Part shown: piece by piece, positions 46,262 to 54,610 of the stretch
How the letters are laid out: every line of letters begins with the position of its first letter
Position numbering within the stretch: the first letter of the stretch is position 1
DNA from: Jeotgalicoccus nanhaiensis
Lineage (GTDB): Bacteria; Bacillota; Bacilli; Staphylococcales; Salinicoccaceae
Direction: 5' to 3'
NCBI GenBank assembly: GCA_004570955.1
Contig: SPPL01000003.1
Coordinates: forward strand, 392,921 to 456,920
DNA length: 64,000 nt
Made by a program: the position numbers and the translations under genes
The notes under the pieces: model-generated
Told to the model about the DNA's origin: nothing
Seen by the model: the letters and a program-made list of their open reading frames with translations, nothing else
Databases searched by the model: none

Positions 46262-46759
46262 ATGGCAAACGACGGTGTAATATATTTAGAGAGAAAAGAT
46301 GTACCGAAAAATTATGATCCGAAAGGATTTAATGTAAAACTGTTCGGGCTCGTCGCAATGAGTGCTTATTTACTATTTATTATTTTTGATATGTCATATA
46401 TGACGTTCAGAAATATTGAAGAAAGTGCTTTTAACCGTGCTTATATTGTAGCACTCGTTATTCTAATCGGAATTATAGCCGGCTTTATATTTAAAGCCGA
46501 TAAAGGTGATAAATATTACGAACTGCATATTGCACCATCTGGAATGATTATTAAATTCCGCCGGGGACAAACAGTACTGCCGAAAAAAGATATTACCAAT
46601 ATTACAATTGAACGTGATATTCAGACAGTCATTCGTTTCTACAGCGGAGAGGAAATACTGAAAGAGCTGAATCATATTTATCTGAACCATGAACAATTTG
46701 TAAACCGGCTGAGAGAATTGGATTATCCGGTGGAAGATCTTACAGAAGATGAAGTTTAA
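46262..46759 (+). CDS. Two-TM membrane protein with a PH-like cytoplasmic domain, unknown function
   Basis: A 165-residue protein that I do not recognise. Two transmembrane segments lie at about 27-46 and 60-78; the remaining part, from about 80 (KADKGDKYYELHIAPSGMIIKF), reads like a PH-like beta domain of the YcxB/DUF type. The ATG at 46262 has AGG 7 nt upstream; the GTG at 46259 is less likely. It has its own perfect terminator, shared with the convergent YhgE-type gene. Confidence 0.7.
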   Translation: MANDGVIYLERKDVPKNYDPKGFNVKLFGLVAMSAYLLFIIFDMSYMTFRNIEESAFNRAYIVALVILIGIIAGFIFKADKGDKYYELHIAPSGMIIKFRRGQTVLPKKDITNITIERDIQTVIRFYSGEEILKELNHIYLNHEQFVNRLRELDYPVEDLTEDEV

Positions 46760-46765
46760 ATAGAG

Positions 46766-46802
46766 AAAAGGCACTGTCCCCCGACGGGGACAGTGCCTTT
46801 TT
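46766..46802. terminator. Bidirectional terminator between the 46262 gene and the YhgE/Pip gene
   Basis: AAAAGGCACTGTCCCC pairs perfectly with GGGGACAGTGCCTTTT around CGAC, with A/T runs on both sides. Confidence 0.92.
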
Positions 46803-46846
46803 GATGAAGATAAGCCTTCGATTACAACTTCAGACGGTTCATATAA

Positions 46847-48295
46847 TCAGTACTGAATTCTGCTCAGCTTTCTGATCAGGTTCTCGAATGAAGCAAATTT
46901 GAACTTCAGGAAGTTTATCAGCTGAAGTATGATAATGCTTCCGGCAGTAATTGAAACAGTATAAATGACTGCATCACCGTATGATAAACTGCCTTCAAAA
47001 CTGAAAATCGACTCACGCATAGCTGCGATAACATAACTCATCGGCAGTACCGGATGAATGGATTGATAGATGCTGCCGGCTGTTTCTATCGGAAAGGTTC
47101 CGGCACTCGCAGAGAGCTGAATGATTAAAAGAACGATCGTTATAAATTTACCGATATTGCCGAACAGCGATATAAGCAGCGATACAAAGAGCAGTGAGGC
47201 AAATGCCCAGAGTATAATCACGCCGTAAAATTTAAGCGGTTCATTTAAAGGGAAATCGAACATAAATTCTATGACTGATGCAACTACAGCAGAAGAGATC
47301 ACTGCCTGGATTGAGATAATAATCAGCTTACTGACGGACATAGAAAGTGAGTTCGAGTAATTTTCAGTGCTCCGGTTGATTGGGAAAATTACACTGAAAG
47401 CGACTGCCCCGACAAATAAGCTTACAGCAATAATAAATGGAGCAAAGCTTTGGCCGTAGTTATTCATATCAGTAATTTCACTTTCGTTTACTTCCACCGG
47501 GCTGATGATTGATTCAGCATTGTGTTCAGTAAATGAATAATCCTCGAGAGGGGCTGAGCCTTCTGCTACTTCCTGTTCAAGTGAGCCGAGATTTTCTTCA
47601 AGTGACTCGAGACCGGCGGTGATTTCAGTATTCCCCTCTGTCAGCTGGCTGCCCGAGGCTCCAAGCGCCGGCGCTGCCTGATCAAGTCCTGTCTGCAGCT
47701 GTTCATTGCTTTCACGGAGCTCGGACGCACCTTCCTGTAAATCAGAAAGGGCAGTTTCGATATCATTTGTCGATTCTGCTGCTTCTGATAAAGCATCCAT
47801 TAACGTTGAAGTATAAGTCTCACCGACAGTTTTGGCAATAGCATCTGCAACACCTGATCCGCCCTGGGTGCCCATCATGCTGCCGACGAAATTAAAACCC
47901 GGGTTTGTAGTCACATCGATTGAAATCAATTCCGGTTCTTCATCCAGGAGCGTTGTTGCCTGTTCGGATACATTATCTGCAATATGTATAATTGCATACG
48001 ATGTTCCATTTTCTAAATGTTTCTGTGCCGTTTCTGCATCGGTGAACTGCCAGTCAAATTCGCTATTTTCAGCGAGTTCATTTTCAATTCTCTCACCGAC
48101 ATTAAGTGATTCATCATTCATCTCGGCGCCTTCGTCTTCATTGACGACACTGATTTGGATTTCATCCATCTGATTGTAGGGATCCCACATGGAGCCGAGA
48201 AAGATTGCTGTATAGAGTGCCGGGATTGTTGAGATTGCGAGCAGGGAAATAATTAAAAAAGGATTTTTCATTAATTGTTTGATATCACTGAACAT
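46847..48295 (-). CDS. YhgE/Pip-domain membrane protein (ABC-2-like)
   Basis: A 482-residue protein of the YhgE/Pip (phage infection protein) group. One N-terminal transmembrane helix (about 16-36, start MFSDIKQLMKNPFL) leads to a large extracytoplasmic region of about 250 residues with a coiled-coil-like stretch of QL/SE repeats near 190-235, then about five C-terminal transmembrane helices. It is shorter than B. subtilis YhgE. Related proteins include EsaA of type VII secretion and ABC-2 permeases; no secretion genes are nearby. The ATG ending at 48295 has GGAG 9 nt upstream, so the longer TTG start is rejected. Confidence 0.82.
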   Translation of the reverse strand: MFSDIKQLMKNPFLIISLLAISTIPALYTAIFLGSMWDPYNQMDEIQISVVNEDEGAEMNDESLNVGERIENELAENSEFDWQFTDAETAQKHLENGTSYAIIHIADNVSEQATTLLDEEPELISIDVTTNPGFNFVGSMMGTQGGSGVADAIAKTVGETYTSTLMDALSEAAESTNDIETALSDLQEGASELRESNEQLQTGLDQAAPALGASGSQLTEGNTEITAGLESLEENLGSLEQEVAEGSAPLEDYSFTEHNAESIISPVEVNESEITDMNNYGQSFAPFIIAVSLFVGAVAFSVIFPINRSTENYSNSLSMSVSKLIIISIQAVISSAVVASVIEFMFDFPLNEPLKFYGVIILWAFASLLFVSLLISLFGNIGKFITIVLLIIQLSASAGTFPIETAGSIYQSIHPVLPMSYVIAAMRESIFSFEGSLSYGDAVIYTVSITAGSIIILQLINFLKFKFASFENLIRKLSRIQY

Positions 48296-48515
48296 ATAGT
48301 CTGTCTCCAATCAATTTGTATTTCTTTAATGTACGTAATAAAGCAGCCAATGTCTAATTATATGTGAAAATGAACACATATAAATTATTAAAATATACGC
48401 TGGAATGTCCATTTGACAAGGCTTAGAAAATTTTAAAAAGGGTAATCATTTTATTAGCAATAGAATATTGCAGATGTTAATATTCTCATTAGTGAATCGA
48501 AAGGGATGAATAATA

Positions 48516-48797
48516 GTGGCGAATGACATTATAGTTTTAGACGATATAACTCTGGATGTAAAAGAGTTAAAAAGAGATGAAGAAGAAGGTACAGTGTATA
48601 TTGAATTTGATGTGGCAAGTGAAGATTACCACAATTTATCAGAGCACCTGTACAAAGAAGAGTTCCTTGTAAGACTCCCGGGGAATAATAATGAGGAGTT
48701 CCAGGCGAGAATTATCAACTATTCAACATCACTCGATAACCTGTATGAAGAAGACCAGGTGGGAGAGTACCGCATTACACTGAAAGAAGAAAAATAA
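48516..48797 (+). CDS. DUF3219-like small protein (YkvR-like)
   Basis: A 93-residue acidic cytoplasmic protein that resembles B. subtilis YkvR (DUF3219): blocks VASEDYHNLSEHLYKEEFLV and INYSTSLDNLYEEDQVGEY match what I recall of that family. No function is known. It starts at GTG (48516) with AAAGGG upstream and is followed 3 nt later by the flavin-monooxygenase-like gene, so both probably share one message. Confidence 0.75.
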   Translation: MANDIIVLDDITLDVKELKRDEEEGTVYIEFDVASEDYHNLSEHLYKEEFLVRLPGNNNEEFQARIINYSTSLDNLYEEDQVGEYRITLKEEK

Positions 48798-48800
48798 ATT

Positions 48801-49769
48801 ATGAAACTGAGTATTCTTGACCAGGCACCTGTTTCTGTAAATATGTCCGCAGGCGAAGCGCTAAGAAATAGTGTGAAGCTGGCCGTAGCGGGCGATGAAC
48901 TTGGGTTTACGAGGTTTTGGCTGGCAGAACACCACGGTATGAGCGGTTTATCATCAAGTGCGCCTGAAGTGACACTCGGCGCTATCGGGATGGTGACCAA
49001 AAATATTCGTCTCGGAAGCGGCGCAACTTTACTGCCGTACTACAAACCGTTTAAAGTGGCGGAAACTTTCAATACTCTGGCCGCTCTTTACGGAGACCGT
49101 ATCGATATCGGTATCGGTCGTGCACCAGGCGGAGATAACAAAGCATCCGAAGCGCTGAGCGATAACTATTTGCAGCAGGTGTTTAAAATGCCGGAACTTC
49201 TGGCAGAGCTTCAGGGATTTATAAAGAATAATGATAAAAGCCTCCGGGCAATGCCAGTACCGGATACCCCGCCTCAATTATGGATGCTTGGCACGAGCGG
49301 TAAAAGTGCAATTTCTGCACGGGACAGCAATATGAATTACTGTTTTGGGGAATTTATGAGTACGAGCAATCCCCTGGAGGTGCTGGATACATATCGTGAA
49401 AGTTCTTCACCGGGTAAAATTATTGTTACAGTTAATGTGTTCTGTCATGAAAATGGCGAAACAGCTCGTAAACTCGCCTGGAGTTATGCTGTCAATCAGG
49501 CGCTGAAATCCACGGGACGAGCTTTTAAAGGGATTTCAAGCCCGGAAGATGCAGCTGCTGTTGAACTGACAGAAGATGAAAGACTGGAAGCAGAAACTAT
49601 ATTATCAAATCTAATCTTTGGAACACCGGAAGAAGCCGGTGCTGAACTGACAAGGCTCAGTGAAGCCTATCAAGTCGAAGAATTTATGATTGTGACGATT
49701 ACTCATAATATAGAAGATAAAATAAACAGCTACCGTCTGCTCGCAGATCAATTGTTAACAGAGCGGTAA
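48801..49769 (+). CDS. LLM-class flavin monooxygenase-like protein (MsnO8 type)
   Basis: A 322-residue TIM-barrel protein of the bacterial luciferase-like family, expected to use reduced flavin. Typical blocks are FTRFWLAEHHGM, LGSGATLLPYYKPFKVAETF and RIDIGIGRAPGG; AEHHG is the usual flavin-pocket signature. Staphylococci and bacilli carry similar stand-alone proteins (e.g. YwcH-like) of unknown substrate. It is 3 nt after the DUF3219-like gene and has a bidirectional terminator with the convergent MFS gene. Confidence 0.88.
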   Translation: MKLSILDQAPVSVNMSAGEALRNSVKLAVAGDELGFTRFWLAEHHGMSGLSSSAPEVTLGAIGMVTKNIRLGSGATLLPYYKPFKVAETFNTLAALYGDRIDIGIGRAPGGDNKASEALSDNYLQQVFKMPELLAELQGFIKNNDKSLRAMPVPDTPPQLWMLGTSGKSAISARDSNMNYCFGEFMSTSNPLEVLDTYRESSSPGKIIVTVNVFCHENGETARKLAWSYAVNQALKSTGRAFKGISSPEDAAAVELTEDERLEAETILSNLIFGTPEEAGAELTRLSEAYQVEEFMIVTITHNIEDKINSYRLLADQLLTER

Positions 49770-49773
49770 GCAG

Positions 49774-49813
49774 AAAACCTCCGGGAATCTGATTTCAGAT
49801 TCCCGGAGGTTAT
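49774..49813. terminator. Bidirectional terminator between the LLM and MFS genes
   Basis: AACCTCCGGGAATCTGA pairs perfectly with its inverted copy around a two-nt centre. Confidence 0.92.
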
Positions 49814-49830
49814 AATTTTGCTTTTTAACA

Positions 49831-51006
49831 TCAGGCTGTGAAGCGGTCTTTATCTTCTATAAAGTGTGTGGCAACCATGCATAAGGCGCCGAATATCAGC
49901 ATGCCGCCTGCAATAAATGTGATTTCAGTGTAACTGAAATTGTTAGACAGGAGCACAGAACCCAGCGAAGCACCGATGGCATTTGCCAAGTTGAATACTG
50001 AAGCGGCGAGCGTGCCTGCAAGAGCCGGTGCCGTTATCGCAGCAAAAATAATCTTAGCATTAAGCATCGGTGAAATACCGAAAGTGCCTAAACCGAACAG
50101 GCCGGCAGCAAGGTAAGCGAGATAAGGTACCTTCAGCATAAATGTAAACCCGAGCAGCACGATGGCTACAAATAAAATAACCAGCGTTACGGCTCCCGTC
50201 AGTTTACCCGGCTGAACTCTGCCGGAAGAGAAATTCCCGATGACGGCGAAAGTACCGAACATTAGCATACTGAAGGTAACGCCAAGATCTCCCATATTGG
50301 CGATTTCACGCAGCATCGGTTCTAAAAAGGTGTATGCTGTAAAAACTCCGGAATAACCGAAGACGATTGTTATAATAAGCATGATGACATTTTTATCTTT
50401 TAAAGCTGACAGTTCTGCAGTAATTTTTGGGACGTCTGCAATTTTAAAGTTCGGAGTGACAAGAATCAAACCGAGCAGATTAATAACGCCAAGAGCGACA
50501 ATCATCCAGAAAACCACACGCCAGTCGAGGACTGAACCGATGTAAGAGCCAAAAGGTACACCGAGCATTACTGCAATCACAAGGCCGCCATTGACAAGAG
50601 CAATAGCTCCCGTTTTTTTGTGAGGCGGTGAAATTGCCATCGCAAGACTCATCATGACGCCGAAAAACGGAGCATGCATCGAGGCAGATAACAGGCGTGA
50701 CAGCAGCAGCACTTCAAAATTCGGTGCAGTCGCTGCAATGATATTACTGATAATAAAAATAGATATTAATATAAGTAATAATAATTTTGGGGAAAATTTT
50801 AAAGTTAAGAGCCGGATGACGGGTCCGAACAGAGCGACACTCAGCGCGTATACGCTCAGCAGCAGTCCTGTCGTCGAGACAGCAACATCTAAATCAGCGG
50901 CAAACTGAGTGAGCAGTCCCGTAACGACATATTCCGTCATGCCGACCGCGAAAGCTCCGATCATAAACACTGTAATAATTGTATTTCTTGAAGGATTTTT
51001 AAACAT
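49831..51006 (-). CDS. MFS transporter (AraJ/YdhP-like, DHA1)
   Basis: A 391-residue 12-TM MFS protein with the GMTEYVVTGLL and GLLLSVYALSVALFGPVI segments typical of the AraJ/YdhP branch, to which B. subtilis PbuE and drug or sugar exporters belong. Substrate unknown. GGGAGG precedes the ATG. It is divergent from the RNase H gene with a 256-bp gap in which I see no firm promoter beyond an imperfect CTCATG/CATGAG repeat near 51209-51227. Confidence 0.85.
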   Translation of the reverse strand: MFKNPSRNTIITVFMIGAFAVGMTEYVVTGLLTQFAADLDVAVSTTGLLLSVYALSVALFGPVIRLLTLKFSPKLLLLILISIFIISNIIAATAPNFEVLLLSRLLSASMHAPFFGVMMSLAMAISPPHKKTGAIALVNGGLVIAVMLGVPFGSYIGSVLDWRVVFWMIVALGVINLLGLILVTPNFKIADVPKITAELSALKDKNVIMLIITIVFGYSGVFTAYTFLEPMLREIANMGDLGVTFSMLMFGTFAVIGNFSSGRVQPGKLTGAVTLVILFVAIVLLGFTFMLKVPYLAYLAAGLFGLGTFGISPMLNAKIIFAAITAPALAGTLAASVFNLANAIGASLGSVLLSNNFSYTEITFIAGGMLIFGALCMVATHFIEDKDRFTA

Positions 51007-51262
51007 ACGCGCCTCCCTTTCAAGCTTTCTATTAAAAGCACATAGGAGATATTAATACACATTAAATTCAATGTCCAGAGCAGCGCTTAAGAAAGTGTTT
51101 TCATATAAAAAGACAGTTTATTGAGAAAATACACTGACAGCAGATATGTGCTGATGTTTAAGACCAGTATCTTTAGGTGTTGACAGTTTACTATAAAACA
51201 GAGGGCTGCTCATGGTACAATCATGAGTGATTTTTATAGTTGAAACTTACAGGAGGATATAT

Positions 51263-51856
51263 ATGGCAAAATTTTATGCGGTAAGAAAAGGCCATCGTCC
51301 CGGTATTTACAATACATGGGCAGACTGCGAAAAAGCAGCAAAAGGCTTCAGCGGAGCCGAATTTAAATCTTTTAAAACAAAAGCTGAGGCGGAGCGTTTT
51401 ATGAATAATCTTAAAGATGAAAATAAAAAAATACCTGACGGCGAGCTCGTCAGCTACGTGGACGGCAGCTATGATAAGCGTGTTAACAAGGCAGGCTTCG
51501 GTGCGGTGTTTATCATTAATGATGAAGTAATCCATACTGCTGCAGAAAGCACGCCTGTTGATCCGGATAATAATCTGTGGAATGTGTCGGCTGAAATTGC
51601 AGGTATTCTGTATGCCGTCAAATGGGCAATACAGCATGGTTATAAGACTATCCATGTGCACTACGATTACGCTGGTCTTGAAAAATGGTACACTGGGGAA
51701 TGGCAGGCAAAAAATGCTGTCACGCGTAATTATGCTGAAGAAATGAACAGCTTTGGAAAACAAATCAACATACATTTTTACAAAGTCGCTGCACATACCG
51801 GTGTCCGTTTTAATGAGATGGCGGATGAACTGGCTAAACGTGCAGTGAATAACTAG
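51263..51856 (+). CDS. rnhA: Ribonuclease H1 with N-terminal viroplasmin (hybrid-binding) domain
   Basis: Cleaves RNA in RNA-DNA hybrids. The ATG at 51263 follows AGGAGG and gives 197 residues; a longer version from 51227 lacks a ribosome site. The N-terminal 45 residues (MAKFYAVRKGHRPGIYNTW) form the hybrid-binding domain found in caulimovirus viroplasmin and eukaryotic RNase H1. Catalytic DEDD residues are D67 (YVDGS), E111 (SAEIAG), D135 (YDYAG) and D188 (MADEL). Confidence 0.92.
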   Translation: MAKFYAVRKGHRPGIYNTWADCEKAAKGFSGAEFKSFKTKAEAERFMNNLKDENKKIPDGELVSYVDGSYDKRVNKAGFGAVFIINDEVIHTAAESTPVDPDNNLWNVSAEIAGILYAVKWAIQHGYKTIHVHYDYAGLEKWYTGEWQAKNAVTRNYAEEMNSFGKQINIHFYKVAAHTGVRFNEMADELAKRAVNN

Positions 51857-51873
51857 CAGGAAGGACTTACTGT

Positions 51874-52281
51874 ATGTACATATTATTATTTGTCCTCGTG
51901 GCAGGGCTGCTGCTTAAATTTGCAATGACGACTTTTTTCAACGATGACAGACTGCATTTTTCCTTTGATGAACGGAGATACTTCAGCGACGAAAAAGCAA
52001 TAGGTAAAATAATGCGGCTGAAACTCGTTTATATTGAACGTGTGTTTTTAGTCCTTATGACAGTGGTATTTATTATTGGAGCAGCGATATTTTTCACAGG
52101 AAACATAACACTTGGAGTCTGGCTCTTGGTTAGTGTAGTTATACTGCAGCTCATTTTGAATATAGTAACGGATTTCAAACTGTACACTGCATTTCACGAT
52201 AAATCTAATCTAGTCATGACAGTAATCTGGCTGCTGCTGATTATCGGTTTAATTATTTTAACGAATATTTATATACTGTAA
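51874..52281 (+). CDS. Four-TM membrane protein, unknown function (DUF4181-like)
   Basis: A 135-residue integral membrane protein with about four hydrophobic segments (near 2-20, 55-75, 80-100 and 113-134) and one polar loop (FNDDRLHFSFDERRYFSDEK). It resembles DUF4181-type small membrane proteins of Bacilli only loosely. It begins 17 nt after rnhA with AGGAAGG upstream and ends 22 nt before the Cof-type phosphatase gene, so the three are probably co-transcribed. Confidence 0.7.
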   Translation: MYILLFVLVAGLLLKFAMTTFFNDDRLHFSFDERRYFSDEKAIGKIMRLKLVYIERVFLVLMTVVFIIGAAIFFTGNITLGVWLLVSVVILQLILNIVTDFKLYTAFHDKSNLVMTVIWLLLIIGLIILTNIYIL

Positions 52282-52303
52282 CAAATTATAGAAGAGGTGC
52301 CTT

Positions 52304-53083
52304 ATGTCAAATCGCAAGTTAATATTTTTTGATATCGATGGAACGTTATACAACTCTGATAAAGTAGTGCCTGCTGAAGCGAAGAAAGCTGTCCGCCAGT
52401 TGAAAGAAGATGGGCATATTGTGGCGATCGCAACCGGCCGTGGCCCATTCATGTATAAGAAGCTGAGAGAGGAACTCGGCATTGAAACATATATCAGCTA
52501 CAACGGACAATATATTGTTTTCGAAGGTCAGGTGATATATGATAATCCAATCGAAAGCAGCACACTGGAAAAATTAAGTGCACAAGCGCACAGCAATAAC
52601 CACCCGGTCGCATTTTGCGATGAGAAAGATTTAAGGGTCAGCACAAAAGAACATGAACATGTAAAAGCGGGGATTGGTTCACTGAAACTCGACTTTGAAG
52701 TTTCGGAAGACAAAGCGTATTTTGAAGATAATGCTATTTATCAGTCTCTTCTGTTCTGTACAGAGGAGGAGGAAAGAGAGTATACAGCTTCTTATGACGA
52801 CGTATATTTTTTAAGATGGCATGAATTCTGTATGGATGTTATTCCAGCAGGCGGATCAAAAGCTGAAGGAATAAAGACGCTGCTGGATAAAATGAATATT
52901 GATATTAAGGATACGTATGCATTTGGCGATGGACCCAATGATGTAGAGATGCTTGAGCTAATTGAGAATAGTGTTGCGATGGGCAACGGTGTTCAGGAAG
53001 CGAAAGCGGCCAGCAGATACGTCACTGGACACGTTGATGAAAATGGGCTCTATGACGGGCTGAAGATGACCGGATTATTATAA
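52304..53083 (+). CDS. Cof-type HAD phosphatase (YkrA-like)
   Basis: A 259-residue C2-cap HAD phosphatase. D10 and D12 in FFDIDGT form the catalytic pair; ATGR is motif II; the lysine of GGSKAEGI and the GDGPNDVEM motif close the site. Members dephosphorylate sugar phosphates, flavin or pyridoxal compounds with loose specificity; exact substrate unknown. Its stop codon lies inside the terminator hairpin at 53070-53095. Confidence 0.9.
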   Translation: MSNRKLIFFDIDGTLYNSDKVVPAEAKKAVRQLKEDGHIVAIATGRGPFMYKKLREELGIETYISYNGQYIVFEGQVIYDNPIESSTLEKLSAQAHSNNHPVAFCDEKDLRVSTKEHEHVKAGIGSLKLDFEVSEDKAYFEDNAIYQSLLFCTEEEEREYTASYDDVYFLRWHEFCMDVIPAGGSKAEGIKTLLDKMNIDIKDTYAFGDGPNDVEMLELIENSVAMGNGVQEAKAASRYVTGHVDENGLYDGLKMTGLL

Positions 53084-53095
53084 TCCGGCTTTTTT
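53070..53095 (+). terminator. Terminator overlapping the end of the Cof-type gene
   Basis: CCGGATTA and TAATCCGG form a perfect 8-bp stem (TTA loop), then CTTTTTTA; the TAA stop codon is within the 3' arm. Confidence 0.85.
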
Positions 53096-53153
53096 ATGTT
53101 TATAAAAAGTATGCAGGGGTATTGCTAAACAATAGTCGGAATCAGAGAGAACC

Positions 53154-53176
53154 TTATTTATAATAGTTATAAATAA
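53154..53176. promoter_or_regulatory. PerR-type operator upstream of dps
   Basis: TTATTTATAA and TTATAAATAA are perfect inverted arms around TAG; the inner 15 bp (53158-53172) differ from the PerR box TTATAATNATTATAA by one base. It ends 3 bp before the -35 of the dps promoter. Confidence 0.8.
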
Positions 53177-53179
53177 GAG

Positions 53180-53207
53180 TTGAAATCTGTTTCAGACGTG
53201 GTATAAT
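53180..53207 (+). promoter_or_regulatory. Promoter of dps
   Basis: TTGAAA at 53180-53185, 16-bp spacer, TATAAT at 53202-53207. Confidence 0.75.
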
Positions 53208-53284
53208 ATATTTACAGATAATAATGATTCTAAATAGTGAGTTTAGGCGAAAATCAAATCTATATAAGAGAAAGGTGATTTTTA

Positions 53285-53749
53285 ATGGTACAAGTTAAAG
53301 AGAAAACACAAGTAATCGAGGTACTTAATAAACAGCTGGCAAACAACACGGTATTATGGACTAAACTTCATAATTTCCACTGGTATGTTAAAGGACCTAA
53401 CTTCTTTTCACTACATGCTAAATTTGAAGAGCTGTATGATGCAACAGGAGTATATGTAGATGATCTTGCGGAAAGAATTTTAACAATCGGCGGCGAACCA
53501 GTCGCAAAACTGACTGAAGCACTTGAAGAGTCAAGTATTGAAGAAGGCGAATACGGACTTGATGCAAAACAGATGGTTAAACAGCTGACAGAAGACTTTG
53601 AAGTACTCTCAGCAGAATTAAACCAGGGTGTGAAAGTGGCAGAAGGTGCCGGCGACGACCGTACAGCAGATATGTTCATCGCAATGGCTCAGGAGATTGA
53701 GAAAAATAACTGGATGCTTAAATCTTATTTAGGCGAAGACGTTAAATAA
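53285..53749 (+). CDS. dps: Dps/MrgA-type DNA-protecting ferritin
   Basis: Forms a dodecamer that oxidises and stores iron with hydrogen peroxide, protecting DNA. The 154-residue protein keeps the inter-subunit ferroxidase ligands: H29, H32 and H44 in LHNFHWYVKGP and FSLHAKFEELYD, then D59/D60 and E63 in VDDLAERI. A PerR box and sigma-A promoter precede it, fitting induction by peroxide, as for mrgA in bacilli and dps in staphylococci. GAAAGGTG precedes the ATG. Confidence 0.94.
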   Translation: MVQVKEKTQVIEVLNKQLANNTVLWTKLHNFHWYVKGPNFFSLHAKFEELYDATGVYVDDLAERILTIGGEPVAKLTEALEESSIEEGEYGLDAKQMVKQLTEDFEVLSAELNQGVKVAEGAGDDRTADMFIAMAQEIEKNNWMLKSYLGEDVK

Positions 53750-53763
53750 TATAATATGACAAA

Positions 53764-53799
53764 CGAAAAGACCGCTTCCTGCAGGAAGCGGTCTTTTCG
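53764..53799. terminator. Bidirectional terminator between dps and mntR
   Basis: A perfect 36-bp palindrome (CGAAAAGACCGCTTCCTG and its complement) lies between the two stop codons. Confidence 0.93.
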
Positions 53800-53800
53800 T

Positions 53801-54460
53801 TTATTCGGTTTTATCAACGACGAATAAGTACTGGGCAATTGTCCGGCTCAGCGCAGTGTCTTCACCGGAAGTGTGATTGGTAATGTAAAAAAGATCAAGT
53901 TTTTTGTCACGGTCAGTAATTTGAATGTCATCGTTGATATTCAGATTAGCACGCTTAAAGTGCTGCACGAGCTTATCTTCATTTAATATTCTTGAAATGC
54001 TGACGATATCATCGTTTTTAATATCGGATAAACGAGTTGATACTTTTTCCTGGGTATCCATCAGTTCTAAAGGAATAGCGCCGCCGTGAGGGCAGTGTTC
54101 CGGATAGCCTAAATACTTTTCAAGCTGATCGGCTAAAATATCACTTGTCGAGTGTTCGAGCACTTCTGCTTCATTATGCACTTCATCGATATTAAATCCC
54201 AGATTGTCAACAAGGAAAACTTCCCACAGGCGATGTTTCCGTATCAGTTTTTTTGCATATTCTGCTCCTGCATCAGACAGCATACTTCCTTTATATGGTG
54301 TATATTCTACCCATCCTGCTTTAACTAAACTGTTCATCATTTCAGTCACAGTCGGGGGGGAAATATTTAAACGCTCGGCAATTTCTTTATTCGGCACCTG
54401 GATTTTCCACGCTCCAAGTTCGAACAGCACCTTTAGATAATCTTCTTTAGTTGGGCTCAT
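53801..54460 (-). CDS. mntR: MntR/DtxR-family manganese-type metalloregulator
   Basis: A 219-residue metal-dependent repressor. Order: N-terminal winged helix (ISPPTVTEMMNSLVKAGWVEY), dimerisation domain with metal ligands in VHNEAEVLEHSTSD and ECCPHGG-like EHCPHGGAIP, then a C-terminal SH3-like (FeoA) domain from about 150. The match is closest to staphylococcal MntR as I recall it, but DtxR-type iron repressors share the layout. Position next to dps under metal and peroxide control is fitting. Promoter in the complement of 54492-54520. Confidence 0.85.
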   Translation of the reverse strand: MSPTKEDYLKVLFELGAWKIQVPNKEIAERLNISPPTVTEMMNSLVKAGWVEYTPYKGSMLSDAGAEYAKKLIRKHRLWEVFLVDNLGFNIDEVHNEAEVLEHSTSDILADQLEKYLGYPEHCPHGGAIPLELMDTQEKVSTRLSDIKNDDIVSISRILNEDKLVQHFKRANLNINDDIQITDRDKKLDLFYITNHTSGEDTALSRTIAQYLFVVDKTE

Positions 54461-54491
54461 TATTACCCTCCATTCTGAAACTTCAATTTTA

Positions 54492-54520
54492 ATTATGAAG
54501 AAAAATTAATAGACTGGCAA
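54492..54520 (-). promoter_or_regulatory. Promoter of mntR
   Basis: On the minus strand TTGCCA (complement of 54515-54520), a 17-bp spacer and CATAAT (complement of 54492-54497). Confidence 0.65.
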
Positions 54521-54565
54521 ATCATTTTCTAAAAATAAACAAGCGTTATTTTTTACCAGCCGCAT

Positions 54566-54597
54566 AAAAAACGTCTGGAAATATCAGTTCCAGACGA
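54566..54597 (-). terminator. Terminator of SDR copy 2
   Basis: CGTCTGGAA and TTCCAGACG form a 9-bp stem; the minus-strand read-out continues TTTTTTA. Confidence 0.85.
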
Positions 54598-54610
54598 TAA
54601 TTATATTTAA

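Noticed and set aside
46847..48295. YhgE/Pip gene as part of a type VII secretion locus (EsaA)
   Set aside because: No EsxA, EssC or other secretion gene is in the region and the protein is shorter than EsaA.
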